Assembly: GCA_014529385.2 (NCBI GenBank)
Contig: CM043966.1
Location: 40,048,037-40,112,036, forward strand
Direction: 5' to 3'
Length of the DNA: 64,000 bases
Source of the DNA: Adiantum capillus-veneris
Lineage: Eukaryota > Streptophyta > Polypodiopsida > Polypodiales > Pteridaceae
Below are positions 44,895 to 55,090 of this stretch, one piece after another. The notes below the pieces were generated by a model. That model saw nothing but the letters and a program-made list of their open reading frames with translations. It searched no databases and was not told where the DNA came from. Position numbers and translations under genes: made by a program. The stretch's first letter is position 1. Each line of letters opens with the position of its first letter.

Positions 44895-45105
44895 AGAGAA
44901 ATGAAATGAACTTTGTGCAAAACCATAACCAAATTAAAACCATAACCGTCCATAACCATATTGATCAAAACCATAATGATAACCATAACCATAAACAAAA
45001 CAATAACCATAACCATAACCATAAAGTTAAACATAACCATACACAAAACAATAACCATAACCATGTTTATACAAGGACAATAACCATAACCATAAAGATT
45101 TGAAA
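44895..45105. repeat. Imperfect (AACCAT)n repeat
   Basis: Over 20 hexamers AACCAT/ACCATA with occasional variants, A-rich on the plus strand. ORF-like His/Asn-rich frames here are repeat artefacts. Confidence 0.9.
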
Positions 45106-45132
45106 TATGTCTCTTTAGTGATGTGCTTATTG

Positions 45133-45137
<5 letters not shown>

Positions 45138-45192
<55 letters not shown>
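45138..45192. repeat. (CT)n microsatellite
   Basis: About 54 bp of CT followed by GT. A separate AG tract lies at 45421-45460. Confidence 0.97.
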
Positions 45193-45195
<3 letters not shown>

Positions 45196-45417
45196 TGTGT
45201 GTGTGCACGCGCAAAAGGGGGAAGGAGAAGAGAAAGATGCAAAAAGGTTAAATGTAGTACGAGTCATCTTAAGGGCCCAAAGATAGAGTGAGACAAAAAC
45301 TTGCATTTGAACAATGGGTAAATAAGTATTCATAGGTTATTTGTGATAGTATCGATCGTGTGTGTGTCATAAAGAGATGTATAAAGACACACACACACAC
45401 ACATAAATTTAATGGTG

Positions 45418-45461
<44 letters not shown>

Positions 45462-45949
45462 GCTCAATCTTTGTTTATGAGACTTGAATGTAAGTACACG
45501 AAAGGTTAAAAAAAAAAAAAAATACTTCAAAGACGTTTGTAAGACGATTTGAAATTTCCAACATGCAAAAAAACTACCCAAGTGAGAATATAACCACGGC
45601 TTTTGCAGAGTTAAAATAAGGGCGACACATAAATAGTTTCAAGGTTTATCGAGGCTTTGGCGGGGGGGGGGGCAGTGCTGCGCTGAAACAAATCATCAAG
45701 TACGCTTAACGTGAACACTAATACATAGCATTGGAAAATATAAAATCCATAGCGAGGGAAGGCTCGGCCCAAAAAAAAAATTATTACATGAAAGGGTGAA
45801 AACAAATTTGAGGCGAGAGGGAGAGAATCGGAAAAGAAAAAAGAAAAGGCAAGAGACTACCAAACAGGTTTCACACTATTTTTTTAATATTAGCAATACC
45901 AAACAAAGGCTGATCAAGATGAGGCCAGCCAACATTATAACATTCTCAG

Positions 45950-47417
45950 GTTTCATAAAATCAAATAGCACTAGTTTATGATCAGAAAGTAAAATGGATG
46001 ACTCACTCTTGCAGTTTATGAACCAATGATCCTACAACACATTTGCAGGCATATACAGGTTTCCTGGTCTGGTAGATCTGTAGCATGAACCTGCTTGTAT
46101 ATTACTCCAAGCTAAACCAGAATCTTCAGATACATCAATCAACTTTAAGGTTTCAACCATGGTAATCCCAATGATATTTTTCATTACCAGAGATTATTTG
46201 TCCTTGGGAGTTGGCTCTATCTACAATATGTTCAACCATATTGAAGTCTCATGTTAGAACAATGTTTCTACTAAGATGGATCAAATCTTGCAATCGGAAA
46301 GCTCTTTCTGTAATGAAGTTAGGAGCATACAAAGTGGCCAAAATATAGTTAACGCGATCTAAGAAGGTCACTACTACCCAGAATCCTTTTTTTGATTGCA
46401 CTTAGGTCCTATTTGCAAGCAGTCCCAATTGTAGCATCTCCTCTTCCTGCATTATGATTAGTGATAAACCATTAATAGCCAGAACCAAGCCTTTTGAGAT
46501 TCTTATCAAGGTCATTACCTTTAACCTTAATTTCCTGTAGACATATGAAATCACGAAGCAATGAGAAATCATGCATCCACGTTTTGATTATTAGGGGTCT
46601 AGAAGGGTCTGTAAGGCCTTTACAATTGAAAGATATACCTGACAAATTAGAGCATTTCATATTTTACTACTTTTTTGAGGTTTGGCCATAGACACAAAAG
46701 CTTTATTAGGGTCAATAGAGTTTTCTAACTTTCTTTTAGGTTTTGGTACTTGCATGCTAGGTAGAGATTCCTCTTCAGCTTGGGTCATTAAAATATCCAC
46801 TGATAGACCTGGGGAGGAAGTCACTGCACCTTTGGTTTGTGCATCATGAGCTTCCATTTCTTGTGTAAATTGCATGATATCTTCATTTACACCTTCCTGG
46901 TTATTCACCAGGGTGCTTTTAATACATTCACTCTCACTATCAGAGTCTGATAGGCCTCGGGCTTCCTCATTGGGGATCTCTAGGAGGACCTGAGTGCCTT
47001 GTAGGTTTGGTCCTCCTTTTCTTCTCTAAAATTTAGGGGTATTCCTTCTGTTGACAGGCTGGAAAGATCTTTACTATGGGAAGATTTGTTATCTTTGTCA
47101 GGTTGGGTTTGCTGCTTGGCTTGTAGAAGAATTGGAAAATCTTTGATCAAATGACCTTGTTGGAAGCAGTGAAAGCAAGAATTTGGTAAACTTCTGTACA
47201 AAATATTTTGCTCATGCAGAATGTTATTAGAACAGTCTTTAATAGGCACGGTCAACTTGGTGGTTTTGTTCAAATCCACTTCAATAAGTAGTTGTGGGTC
47301 CCATTTGGGATTGATTCCACCTCTAGCCTTCTGTCCCAAGACTTTACCAACAACACCCCCTATATTATTGAGCCAAGTATAGTGCTTTGGCAACTGGAAG
47401 GTCACGAAATTCCACAC
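45950..47417 (-). pseudogene. L1-type LINE fragment (ORF1 end and endonuclease)
   Basis: On the minus strand, 47417-46980 gives the C-terminal part of a DUF4283-like ORF1, then a zinc-knuckle region FHCFQQGHLIKDFP in which the last Cys has become Phe. 46908-46657 is a Ser/Glu/Lys linker. 46660-46472 starts an endonuclease domain (GISFNCKGL, FICLQEIKVKGND), and SDHKLVLFDF near 45985 matches the end of that endonuclease. RT is missing. L1 elements copy themselves by target-primed reverse transcription. This one is truncated and full of stops. Confidence 0.75.
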
Positions 47418-47479
47418 AGATAGGAGCTTTAGTCGACTTTCCCCCTCTGGGATTGGAGCCCTTAAAACAATTAAAGGGG

Positions 47480-47712
47480 ATCCTCACTAGGTGCTTTTGC
47501 ACCTTTAGGATCTATCCATGTCTTTTGGATCCATTCACGTACTTTGCCCGCGAGGCCTCTTGTACTTGGATAGTGAAGGAACAATTAAAGGGGATTCTCA
47601 CTAGCCGATTTTGCACCTTGAGCATCTATCAAAGCCTATTTCTTTGACTGCATCTCTCGTAGGAATAGCCTGCCATAGCACCTTCTAAAGGAAGGTATTC
47701 ATAGTTGGGGGG
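47480..47712 (-). pseudogene. LINE ORF1 (DUF4283-like) segment, copy A
   Basis: Two units of a 114-bp (38-codon) repeat, one partial, followed by a poly-G run at 47705. Nearly the same sequence recurs at 53734-54060. The minus-strand frame carries LVRIPFNC followed by basic residues, in line with DUF4283 of LINE ORF1. Confidence 0.65.
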
Positions 47713-48375
47713 GGGGGGGCACTTAGTGTCCCATATGTTTCTTGTTACTGACACCCATCTAGATTTGGTCTAGTGTGTAGACTACCATTGCTTATTGCTA
47801 CCAGAATGGCGATTGATACCATTGCTTATTGCTACATGGAATGCTTGTTTGGGCGGTCACAATGTCACACAGTCAACAAACATGCATCTGTGCAGCAACG
47901 GTGGATGCTTAAAAAGCCCCCCCCGGGCACTCCCTGTGGTTATCTCTCTTCGATCTGTTTGTCCAAAGAGCGAGGAGGAGGTGAGGATGGATGCTCCCCA
48001 ACCACCTCATGATGTAATTATCACTATCATCCCAGCACATGTAACAAGCCGTAGCAGCATGCAGCCATTAGCTCCTGCTCATTTCACTACTAATGAAGAG
48101 GTTCAGTATAGTCGCTACTCTCATCACTCTCACCTCATGCTGGCGGACTTCGCATCGGGCTTCTCCTCAGCGGCGATGATCGATTGCTCGTCCACGACGT
48201 TCATATACATCCATCAGGTACCCCAATTTGTCGTTGAATTGCCCAACAAAAGCTATGCATGGCCACTTATAAACCCCAAGTACTTGTTCCAGGTTTCCCT
48301 TGCATGCTTTGTCACCTCGCTCGGTGGTATCTATCAAGGGGTACCCAAGCAAGCCTTCATCTGCTTGTGCATCTC
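47713..48375. other. Unrecognised sequence between LINE copies
   Basis: About 660 bp plus 53604-53733 form a stretch that separates the two LINE segments and was the target of Copia-2. A minus-strand frame (48340-48167) reads LEQVLGVYKWPCIAFVGQF and NDKLGYLMDVYERRGRAI. It looks protein-like, but I cannot name it, and it shifts frame at its start. It may be a fragment of a host gene or of another element. Confidence 0.4.
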
Positions 48376-48697
48376 TGTTGAGATGTCGAGCTCTACACCT
48401 TGAGCTGGCATCCACTACGGGTCTTGGCCGCTTACGGCATTTACTCACTGGCGCGTTAGGTGACCGACACGGAGGATCTCTGCCAGTGATTCTACAGCTG
48501 GACTACACTTATAGTGCTAGCCTAGTACGCTTCTAGCGAGTTCACACTTAGTGACCGCATGTACATATGTGCTACTTTTCAGCTTTAGCACTTAGTCATT
48601 TTGTACTCTCTTTTCTGTGAAGAAGAAGAAGAATCTTTCCATCTCTGTGTGCTTTGTGCTTGTCTTGTGTAGCTCTCTTGCATCCTCATTCTTTACA
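48376..48697 (+). repeat. Copia-2 5' LTR
   Basis: 322 bp, ends exactly before the primer-binding site. Confidence 0.96.
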
Positions 48698-48709
48698 TGG
48701 TATCAGAGC
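48698..48709 (+). other. Copia-2 primer-binding site
   Basis: TGGTATCAGAGC, complementary to initiator tRNA-Met. Confidence 0.96.
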
Positions 48710-48966
48710 CTGGTGCAGGCAAGAGAGGCTAAGAGAGCAAGAGCATCACAATCCCTTCGTTCGCAATCCACGACCAGATGCCGAAGTTTCTGAACAGGTC
48801 TCCAAAGTGCAGTACACAGAGATTTACTGTACAAGTACAGTGGTTGTATGTACGCTTGATTGTGGACACTCGTTGAGTGTAGAAAGCGTTACAGGTACCA
48901 CAATAGCAGGTTCAGCAGATTTGCAGGTTTTTGCAGATTGTAGCTATTTTTTCTTAGTGCTTCAAG

Positions 48967-49950
48967 ATGTCTGACGGTTTCAGTCAGATTGTCACTAAGA
49001 AGCTTGAGAAAAATAACTACCCCGCAAGGAAGTTCAGAATAACAAATTTCCTAAAAGGAAAAGGTTATTGGGACTATGTAGAAGGTGACAATGAAAAGGA
49101 ACCAGAGATTCCCGAGGCAAATGCTACAGCAGAACAAAGGAAAGCTTTGAGGGACTGGCAACAAGGCCAGAGCAAAGTGATGTATTGGCTTTCTATGAGC
49201 ATCACAGATGGAATGATGGGCTATCTACAGGATGCTGAAACCCCCGCCATTGCATGGAAAAACTTAGGCAGAGTGTTTGAGGTGAACACCAAGGCCAGGA
49301 AGCTTCAACTAAAGTCGGAGCTAAATCAGGTTAAGAGGAACAACCTCTCCATCAATGATTATGCTTTGAAGATCAAGAGTATCATTGAGGCTCTTGGATC
49401 TATTAAAGTCTCAGTGGAAGACGATGACATTGTCCGTGCATGCTTGGATGGTCTAGGAGATGAGTATGTACATTTTAGGTCTTCCATGAATACAAGAGAC
49501 GACATCCCCGTGTTCCAAGATTTGATTTCTATGCTTATTCTTGAGGAGAAGAACCTTGACACATCTTCTTCTCATGGCAGAAATAATTCTGAACAGGCCT
49601 TCTATTCTAACTCCAACAGAGGTAGAGGTAGAGGTCGTGGTCGAGGCCCAAGGGGTTGTAGGGGCCAATTTCTGGAAGGTTAATCAAATCAAAACAATAC
49701 AGGTGGTAGGGGAAACCAGTCTCAAGGCAGGGGGAGTAAAAGAGGTCGTGGTGCAGGATCAAGCAGGCAGCAACATACTCCAGATAGTAGAGAATGTTGG
49801 ACTTGTGGTGAAAGAGGTCACATGTCACGTGACTGTCCAAAGGGAAAAGCAAGTAGAAAGAGAGAACAGGGCAACTATGCATCTACTAGCAGAGATGCAG
49901 ATGACAGCAAAAACGAGCGCATGTTTGTTATGCAGCATGTAATGAATACA
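48967..49950 (+). pseudogene. gag: Copia-2 gag
   Basis: Begins at ATG 48967 with MSDGFSQIVTKKLEKNNYPA. It has the copia Gag UBN2 core (RKLQLKSELNQVKR, then SINDYALKIKSIIEAL) and an Arg/Gly-rich region, and CCHC knuckle CWTCGERGHMSRDC near 49798-49839. One TAA at 49681 interrupts the frame in the Arg/Gly-rich part. Gag forms the virus-like particle. There is no frameshift before protease, so gag and pol were one polyprotein. Confidence 0.93.
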
Positions 49951-52900
49951 ATGACTGCAGAGAATTCCACCCAAGATGATGTTTGGTATGTGGATTCAGG
50001 TGCCTCTAATCACATGACGTCTTGTGGAGAGTGGTTTAGAGATATGCGCAAACCAGATGTGTCAGGCTATGTGCAGATAGGAGATGACACAACTCACCCC
50101 ATTGCTCATGTAGGGGACATACCTCTAAATACGAAGAGTGGGAAATCAAAGTACTTAGCAGATGTACTTCATGTCCCAAACATTACAAAGAATCTTGTTT
50201 CTGTTGGACAAATGGTTGAGCAGGGTTTGTAGGTTCGCTTCAATCCAAATGGCTGTTATGTAGAAGATTTCCAGAATGGCTGTAAGCTGATCACAGAGGG
50301 AAAATGTGTGGGCAGAATGTTTACGCTGAATGTAGACATGCCTGAGGTAAAAGCTGCATTATTTGCACAGGGCACAGGTGTTGTGGCTGATGTTGACATT
50401 TGGCACAAACGCATTGGCCATGTCAATGAGTAGAGATTGCGCAGCATGCAATCAAAACAGATTGTAAAAGGTTTGCCCAAATTCAAGGTGGATGGTATGC
50501 ATAAAGTGTGTGTGCAGCATGCCAGTTTGGAAAACAGTCAAAGGGCTCATTTCCACATGAGCACAATGTATGTAAAAGGCCACTTGAGGTGGTGCACACA
50601 GATGTTTGGGGTCCAACCGGTACTGCAAGTATACATGGTTGCAGGTATTATGTCTCTTTCATTGAAAGGAAAGTATGGGTCTACTTCATGCGTAACAAAA
50701 GTGAAGTGTTTGGTCACTTTCAAGACTTCAAAGTCATGATTGAGAAGGAGACAGATATTCAAATCAAGACATTGAGGTCAGATGGAGGGGGAGAGTACTT
50801 CTCCAATGATTTTTCAGATTTTTTGCGAATGCATGGTATACACAGGCAGTTTACATGCTGATATACTCCACAGCAGAATGGGGTCGCAGAAAGGAAAAAC
50901 AGGCACATTGCAGAGGTTGCACGTGCATTGATGAATGAGAAGAACATGCGTCATCATTTCTGGGCTGAAGCTGTAAATACAGCTGTGTACATTATGAACA
51001 GGACACCTACAGCTGCGGTGCATGATGTAACACCTGAGGAAAAGTTTACAGGTACAAAGCCTGATTTGGCACACTTGAAAGTGTTTGGCTGCATAGCTTA
51101 CGTGCATGTACCAGATGAGTTGCGTAGGAAATTGGATCCTAAAGCAGAGAAATGTATTCTTGTGGGATATTCCCTTGAACAAAAGGGGTACAGGTGCTAC
51201 AATCCTACTACACGCGAATTACGAGTGAGCAGAGATGTATTCTTTGATGAGATGAGCAGCTGGTACAGTAATGCACATGGCACTATTGGGGCTGATGTAA
51301 AAGATGATGTGGTTGTACAAAATGTGAGGCCACAGTCACAGGTTTTGAGTGGACCACAAGAGTCCTCTTCTCGTGGCTCTGTTGAGAAACCATGGAATGG
51401 TAGACTACGTACGCAGGTTACTCCACCAACAGGTACAGGGAATGTATGACGAAAAGGAAAGGAAAAGGTTGATGAACCTCCCTTTATGGCTGATGCATCA
51501 TCAGGTTTTTCACATGTAGACATGGATTCAGATGGTTATGAACAAAGTCTTGATGAGGAATTTGGAATTCCGGCTGTCAGGACACCTGGTGTAAGGAAAG
51601 TACAAGAAGATGCTAGGGGGCAAAGGAGTGACCCAGGACCGCGCAGATCTAATAGAGTCAGAAATCCAGTTCACAAATTGACTTATGATGGGTATCTAGC
51701 GCATCACCAAGCCTACATGGCTAAGGTGATACAGGATGTGGAGCCCACATGTTTTGAGGATGCAGTTGGAAATGTGCATTGGGATGATGCAATGAATGAA
51801 GAGATGGCTGCATTGGAAGCAAACGACACATGGGAGTTGGTGCCATTGCCAAGTGGCAAGAAAGCTATTGGTTGTAAATGGGTGTATAAAACCAAGCATA
51901 AGGCTGATGGTAACATTGAGCGTCACAAGGCAAGGCTGGTCGCAAAGGGTTATGCACAAACGTATGGCATAGACTATGAGGAGACCTTTGCTCCAGTGGC
52001 AAAGATGACGACTGTGAGAGCTGTCATAGCAGTGGCTGCATCTAGAGGATGGATTGTGCATCAAATGGATGTAAAGAATGCCTTCTTGAATGGTGAGTTA
52101 CAAGAGGAAGTGTATATGGATCAGCCACCTGGTTATGTCGATCCAGGTTACCCAGATTATGTATGCAGACTTCTCAAAGCTTTGTATGGGTTGAAGCAGG
52201 GCTCTAGAGCATGGTATGACAGGATTGCCAAGTATCTTGTCAGTATTGGTTTTAGGAGAGCTCATGCTGATTATTCACTCTATGTACGTGAGAGTGATGT
52301 GGGGATTGTGGTCATTACCATATATGTAGATGACCTTATTATTGTTGGTGACAATGCTATGGAGATTGACCATGTGAAGGGTCTTCTCAAACAGGAGTTT
52401 GAAATGAAAGGTTTAGGCGAGTTGCGCTACTTTCTTGGCATTGAAGTGATCAGGACTCCAGAGGGTGTATGGCTATCACAGAGACAGTATGCTTTGGACA
52501 TGTTGTCAAAGTATGGTATGGCTGATTGTAAGCCAATTTCCATTCCCTTGGATGTGAATGCAAAGCTGAGTGCAGAGAAGGGTGATGTTGTTGAGGATGT
52601 CAATATGTACAGGAAGATGGTGGGTAGTCTAATCTACTTGACTATCACAAGGCCAGACTTGAGCTACACAGTAGGCTTGGAGAGTCAGCTCATGCAACTT
52701 CCGAGGAAGCCACATTTGGATGGAGTACGACGCACACTTAGGTATGTGCAAGGTACTCTTGACTACGCATTGTTCTATGCAGCAGATGCACCATTAGCAT
52801 TGTATGGGTATACAGATGCAGATTGGGCAGGTAGCATTGTTGATAGGAGATCTACGAGTGGCTTCATGTTCTCTTTTGGGAGTGCTGCTGTTACTTGGAG

Positions 52901-53260
52901 TAGCAAAAAGCAGCCTACGGTTGCTTTATCGAGCACAGAGGCCGAGTACAGAGGTGCAACAGTTGCGGCGTGCGAGGTAGCTTGGCTACTCACATTACTT
53001 GAGGACTTGGGAGTGCAGGTGGACCAGCAGATTGTCATTCATTGTGACAACCTCAGCAGCATGCAGTTGGCTAGGAACCCAGTGTTCCATGCTAGGACCA
53101 AACACATAGAGGTCCATTACCACTACGTTCGAGAGTGAGTGTTGGCGGGCGACATGGACTTGGTCTACGTCAGCACAGAGGAGCAGATAGCGGATATCTT
53201 TACCAAGGTCCTCGGAGCTGAGAAGCTTCGACGTTTCTGGACTATGCTTGGACTCTGCGA
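49951..53260 (+). pseudogene. pol: Copia-2 pol (protease, integrase, RT, RNase H)
   Basis: Protease has WYVDSGASNHMTS near 49986. The integrase zinc region WHKRIGHV and ACQFGKQSKG lead to HTDVWGPTG, RSDGGGEYFSND and PQQNGVAERKNR. RT has KWVYKTKHKAD, MDVKNAFLNGELQEEVYM, ALYGLKQGSRAWYD and YVDDLIIVGD. RNase H has GYTDADWAGS, LSSTEAEYRG and HARTKHIEVHYHYVRE. Stops at 50230, 50431, 50859, 51447 and 53136, and a one-base shift in a GTGTGTG run near 50505, inactivate it. The stretch 51486-53138 is open for 550 codons, covering all of RT and most of RNase H. Confidence 0.95.
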
Positions 53261-53268
53261 CATGTAGA

Positions 53269-53281
53269 GCTCGAGGGGGAG
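53269..53281 (+). other. Copia-2 polypurine tract
   Basis: GCTCGAGGGGGAG lies directly before the 3' LTR. Confidence 0.85.
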
Positions 53282-53603
53282 TGTTGAGATGTCGAGCTCT
53301 ACACCTTGAGCTGGCATCCACTACGAGTCTTGGCCGCTTACGGCATTTACTCACTGGCGCGTTAGGTGACCGACACGGAGGATCTCTGCCAGTGATTCTA
53401 TAGTTGGACTACACTTATAGTGCTAGCCTAGTACGCTTCTAGCGAGTTCACACTTAGTGACCGCATGTACATATGTGCTACTTTTCAGCTTTAGCACTTA
53501 GTCATTTTGTACTCTCTTTTCTGTGAAGAAGAAGAAGAAGCTTTCCATCTCTGTGTGCTTTGTGCTTGTCTTGTGTAGCTCTCTTGCATCCTCATTCTTT
53601 ACA
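53282..53603 (+). repeat. Copia-2 3' LTR
   Basis: 322 bp, four substitutions from 48376-48697, followed by ATCTC. Confidence 0.96.
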
Positions 53604-53733
53604 ATCTCCTCCATAGCATCATTCATTCACATGGTCCTAGCTACTGCAAGCAAACAACAATATATTATGGCCCAATTACAATGTGTGGTTGATAACAATA
53701 ATAAGAAGGACAAGGGATCAATTACAAGGAATT

Positions 53734-54212
53734 TCCACGTCTTTTGGATCCATTCACATACTTTGCCCGTGAGGCCTCTTGTAGTTGGACAGTGAAGGAG
53801 CAATTAAAGGGGATCCTCACTATCCGCTTTTGCACCTTGAGCATCTATCCATGTCTTTTGGATTTGTTCATGTACTTTGCCCGGGAGGCCTCTTGTAGTT
53901 GGATAGTGAAGGAACAATTAAAGGGGATTCTCACTAGCCGCTTTTTCACCTTGAGCATCTATCAAAGCCTATTTCTCTGACTGCTATCTTGATCCTGGTA
54001 GGAATAGCCTCCCATAGCACCTTCTAAAGGAAGGTCTTCATAGCTGGGGGGGGCGGGGGGGGGGAGGCACTTACCATGTCTTCAATCATGAAAGGGAGTC
54101 CGAGCTTTTCTATCTCCATCTGAAGAATATGCCCTTCTTCATGGCACATATCCTGTACATTTTCATCAATAGTTACTTGTCCAACAAACACACTTAACAT
54201 TAAAGAGACCAA
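53734..54212 (-). pseudogene. LINE ORF1 segment, copy B
   Basis: 53734-53967 holds two full 114-bp units, and 53968-54060 matches 47631-47712 up to a poly-G run. Farther right, the minus-strand frame from 54212 reads MVSLMLSVFVGQVTIDENVQ and LGLPFMIEDMV, an acidic segment that may be the N-terminal side of the same ORF1. The unit length is a multiple of three, so the expansion kept the frame. Confidence 0.55.
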
Positions 54213-54418
54213 GAGTATCTACTGAAAGTCATAGCCCTTTGGATCGAATCTATAAGGTACTAAATGCCACAATCATCACACCAAGTTGGGGGTGTCCACA
54301 TGTTAAATGATTCCCACCTAATAAATTCCGATCTACAACATTGGAAGTGAACTTCTTTCCGTCCATCTTGATCAGTTTTTGGCCAAGAAGGCCATAGGGA
54401 AGTGGTTGAGAAAAACGT

Positions 54419-54547
54419 GCAATTCTTTCACCATCAAAGGGTCACCCTCACATTAACTTTTCTAGGTGACATTTCAAGTCATTTCATGTCTTACTATATT
54501 CATTTGAATATTTCCATTATGAAAATGAGCGCGTGTGTGTGTACACG

Positions 54548-54592
<45 letters not shown>

Positions 54593-54883
54593 AATCTCTC
54601 TCCATTAAAGTGTTCGAGAAAATATCATTTTTTCAGACATGTAAAACTCCTTTTCTTGAATTTACTAAGAGGAATTTAAAAAAAATTAGATTTATTTTTT
54701 GGGTTTTTATATTATTTTTCTCTATTTTGGGGCAAAAATTCTCCTTTTCCCCTTACAATTCTTTCACAGTCAAATGGTCACCCTCACAGTAACTTTTCTA
54801 GGTGACATTTCAAGTCATTTCATGCTTTACTATATTCATTTGAATATTTTCATTATGAAAATGAGCATGTGTGTGTGTACACG

Positions 54884-54930
<47 letters not shown>

Positions 54931-55090
54931 TCTCCATTAAAGTGTTCCAGAAATATCATTTTTTTAGACATATAAAACTCCTTTTCTTGAATTTACTAAG
55001 AGGAATTTTTTTAAAATTAGATTTATTTTTTGAGTTTTTATATTATTTGTCTCTATTTTGGGGCAAAAATTCTCCTTTTCCCCTTACTCT
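54419..55090. repeat. 337-bp tandem duplication
   Basis: TCACCCTCACA recurs at 54441 and 54778. Both units contain ATTTCAAGTCATTTCATG, a CT tract (54552-54588 and 54889-54928) and the block ending GGGGCAAAAATTCTCC. The units differ by small indels and substitutions. No gene is seen. 54213-54418 holds nothing recognisable. Confidence 0.92.

Larger units (their letters stand above)
48376..53603 (+). mobile_element. Copia-2, complete but inactive Ty1/copia retrotransposon
   Basis: 5,228 bp with 322-bp LTRs that start TGTTGAGATG and end ATTCTTTACA, flanked by ATCTC (48371-48375 and 53604-53608). The LTRs differ at 4 positions by eye, so it is younger than Copia-1. The coding region would be one gag-pol frame of about 1,350 codons but has six stops and one frameshift. 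It sits between two LINE segments. Confidence 0.96.
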
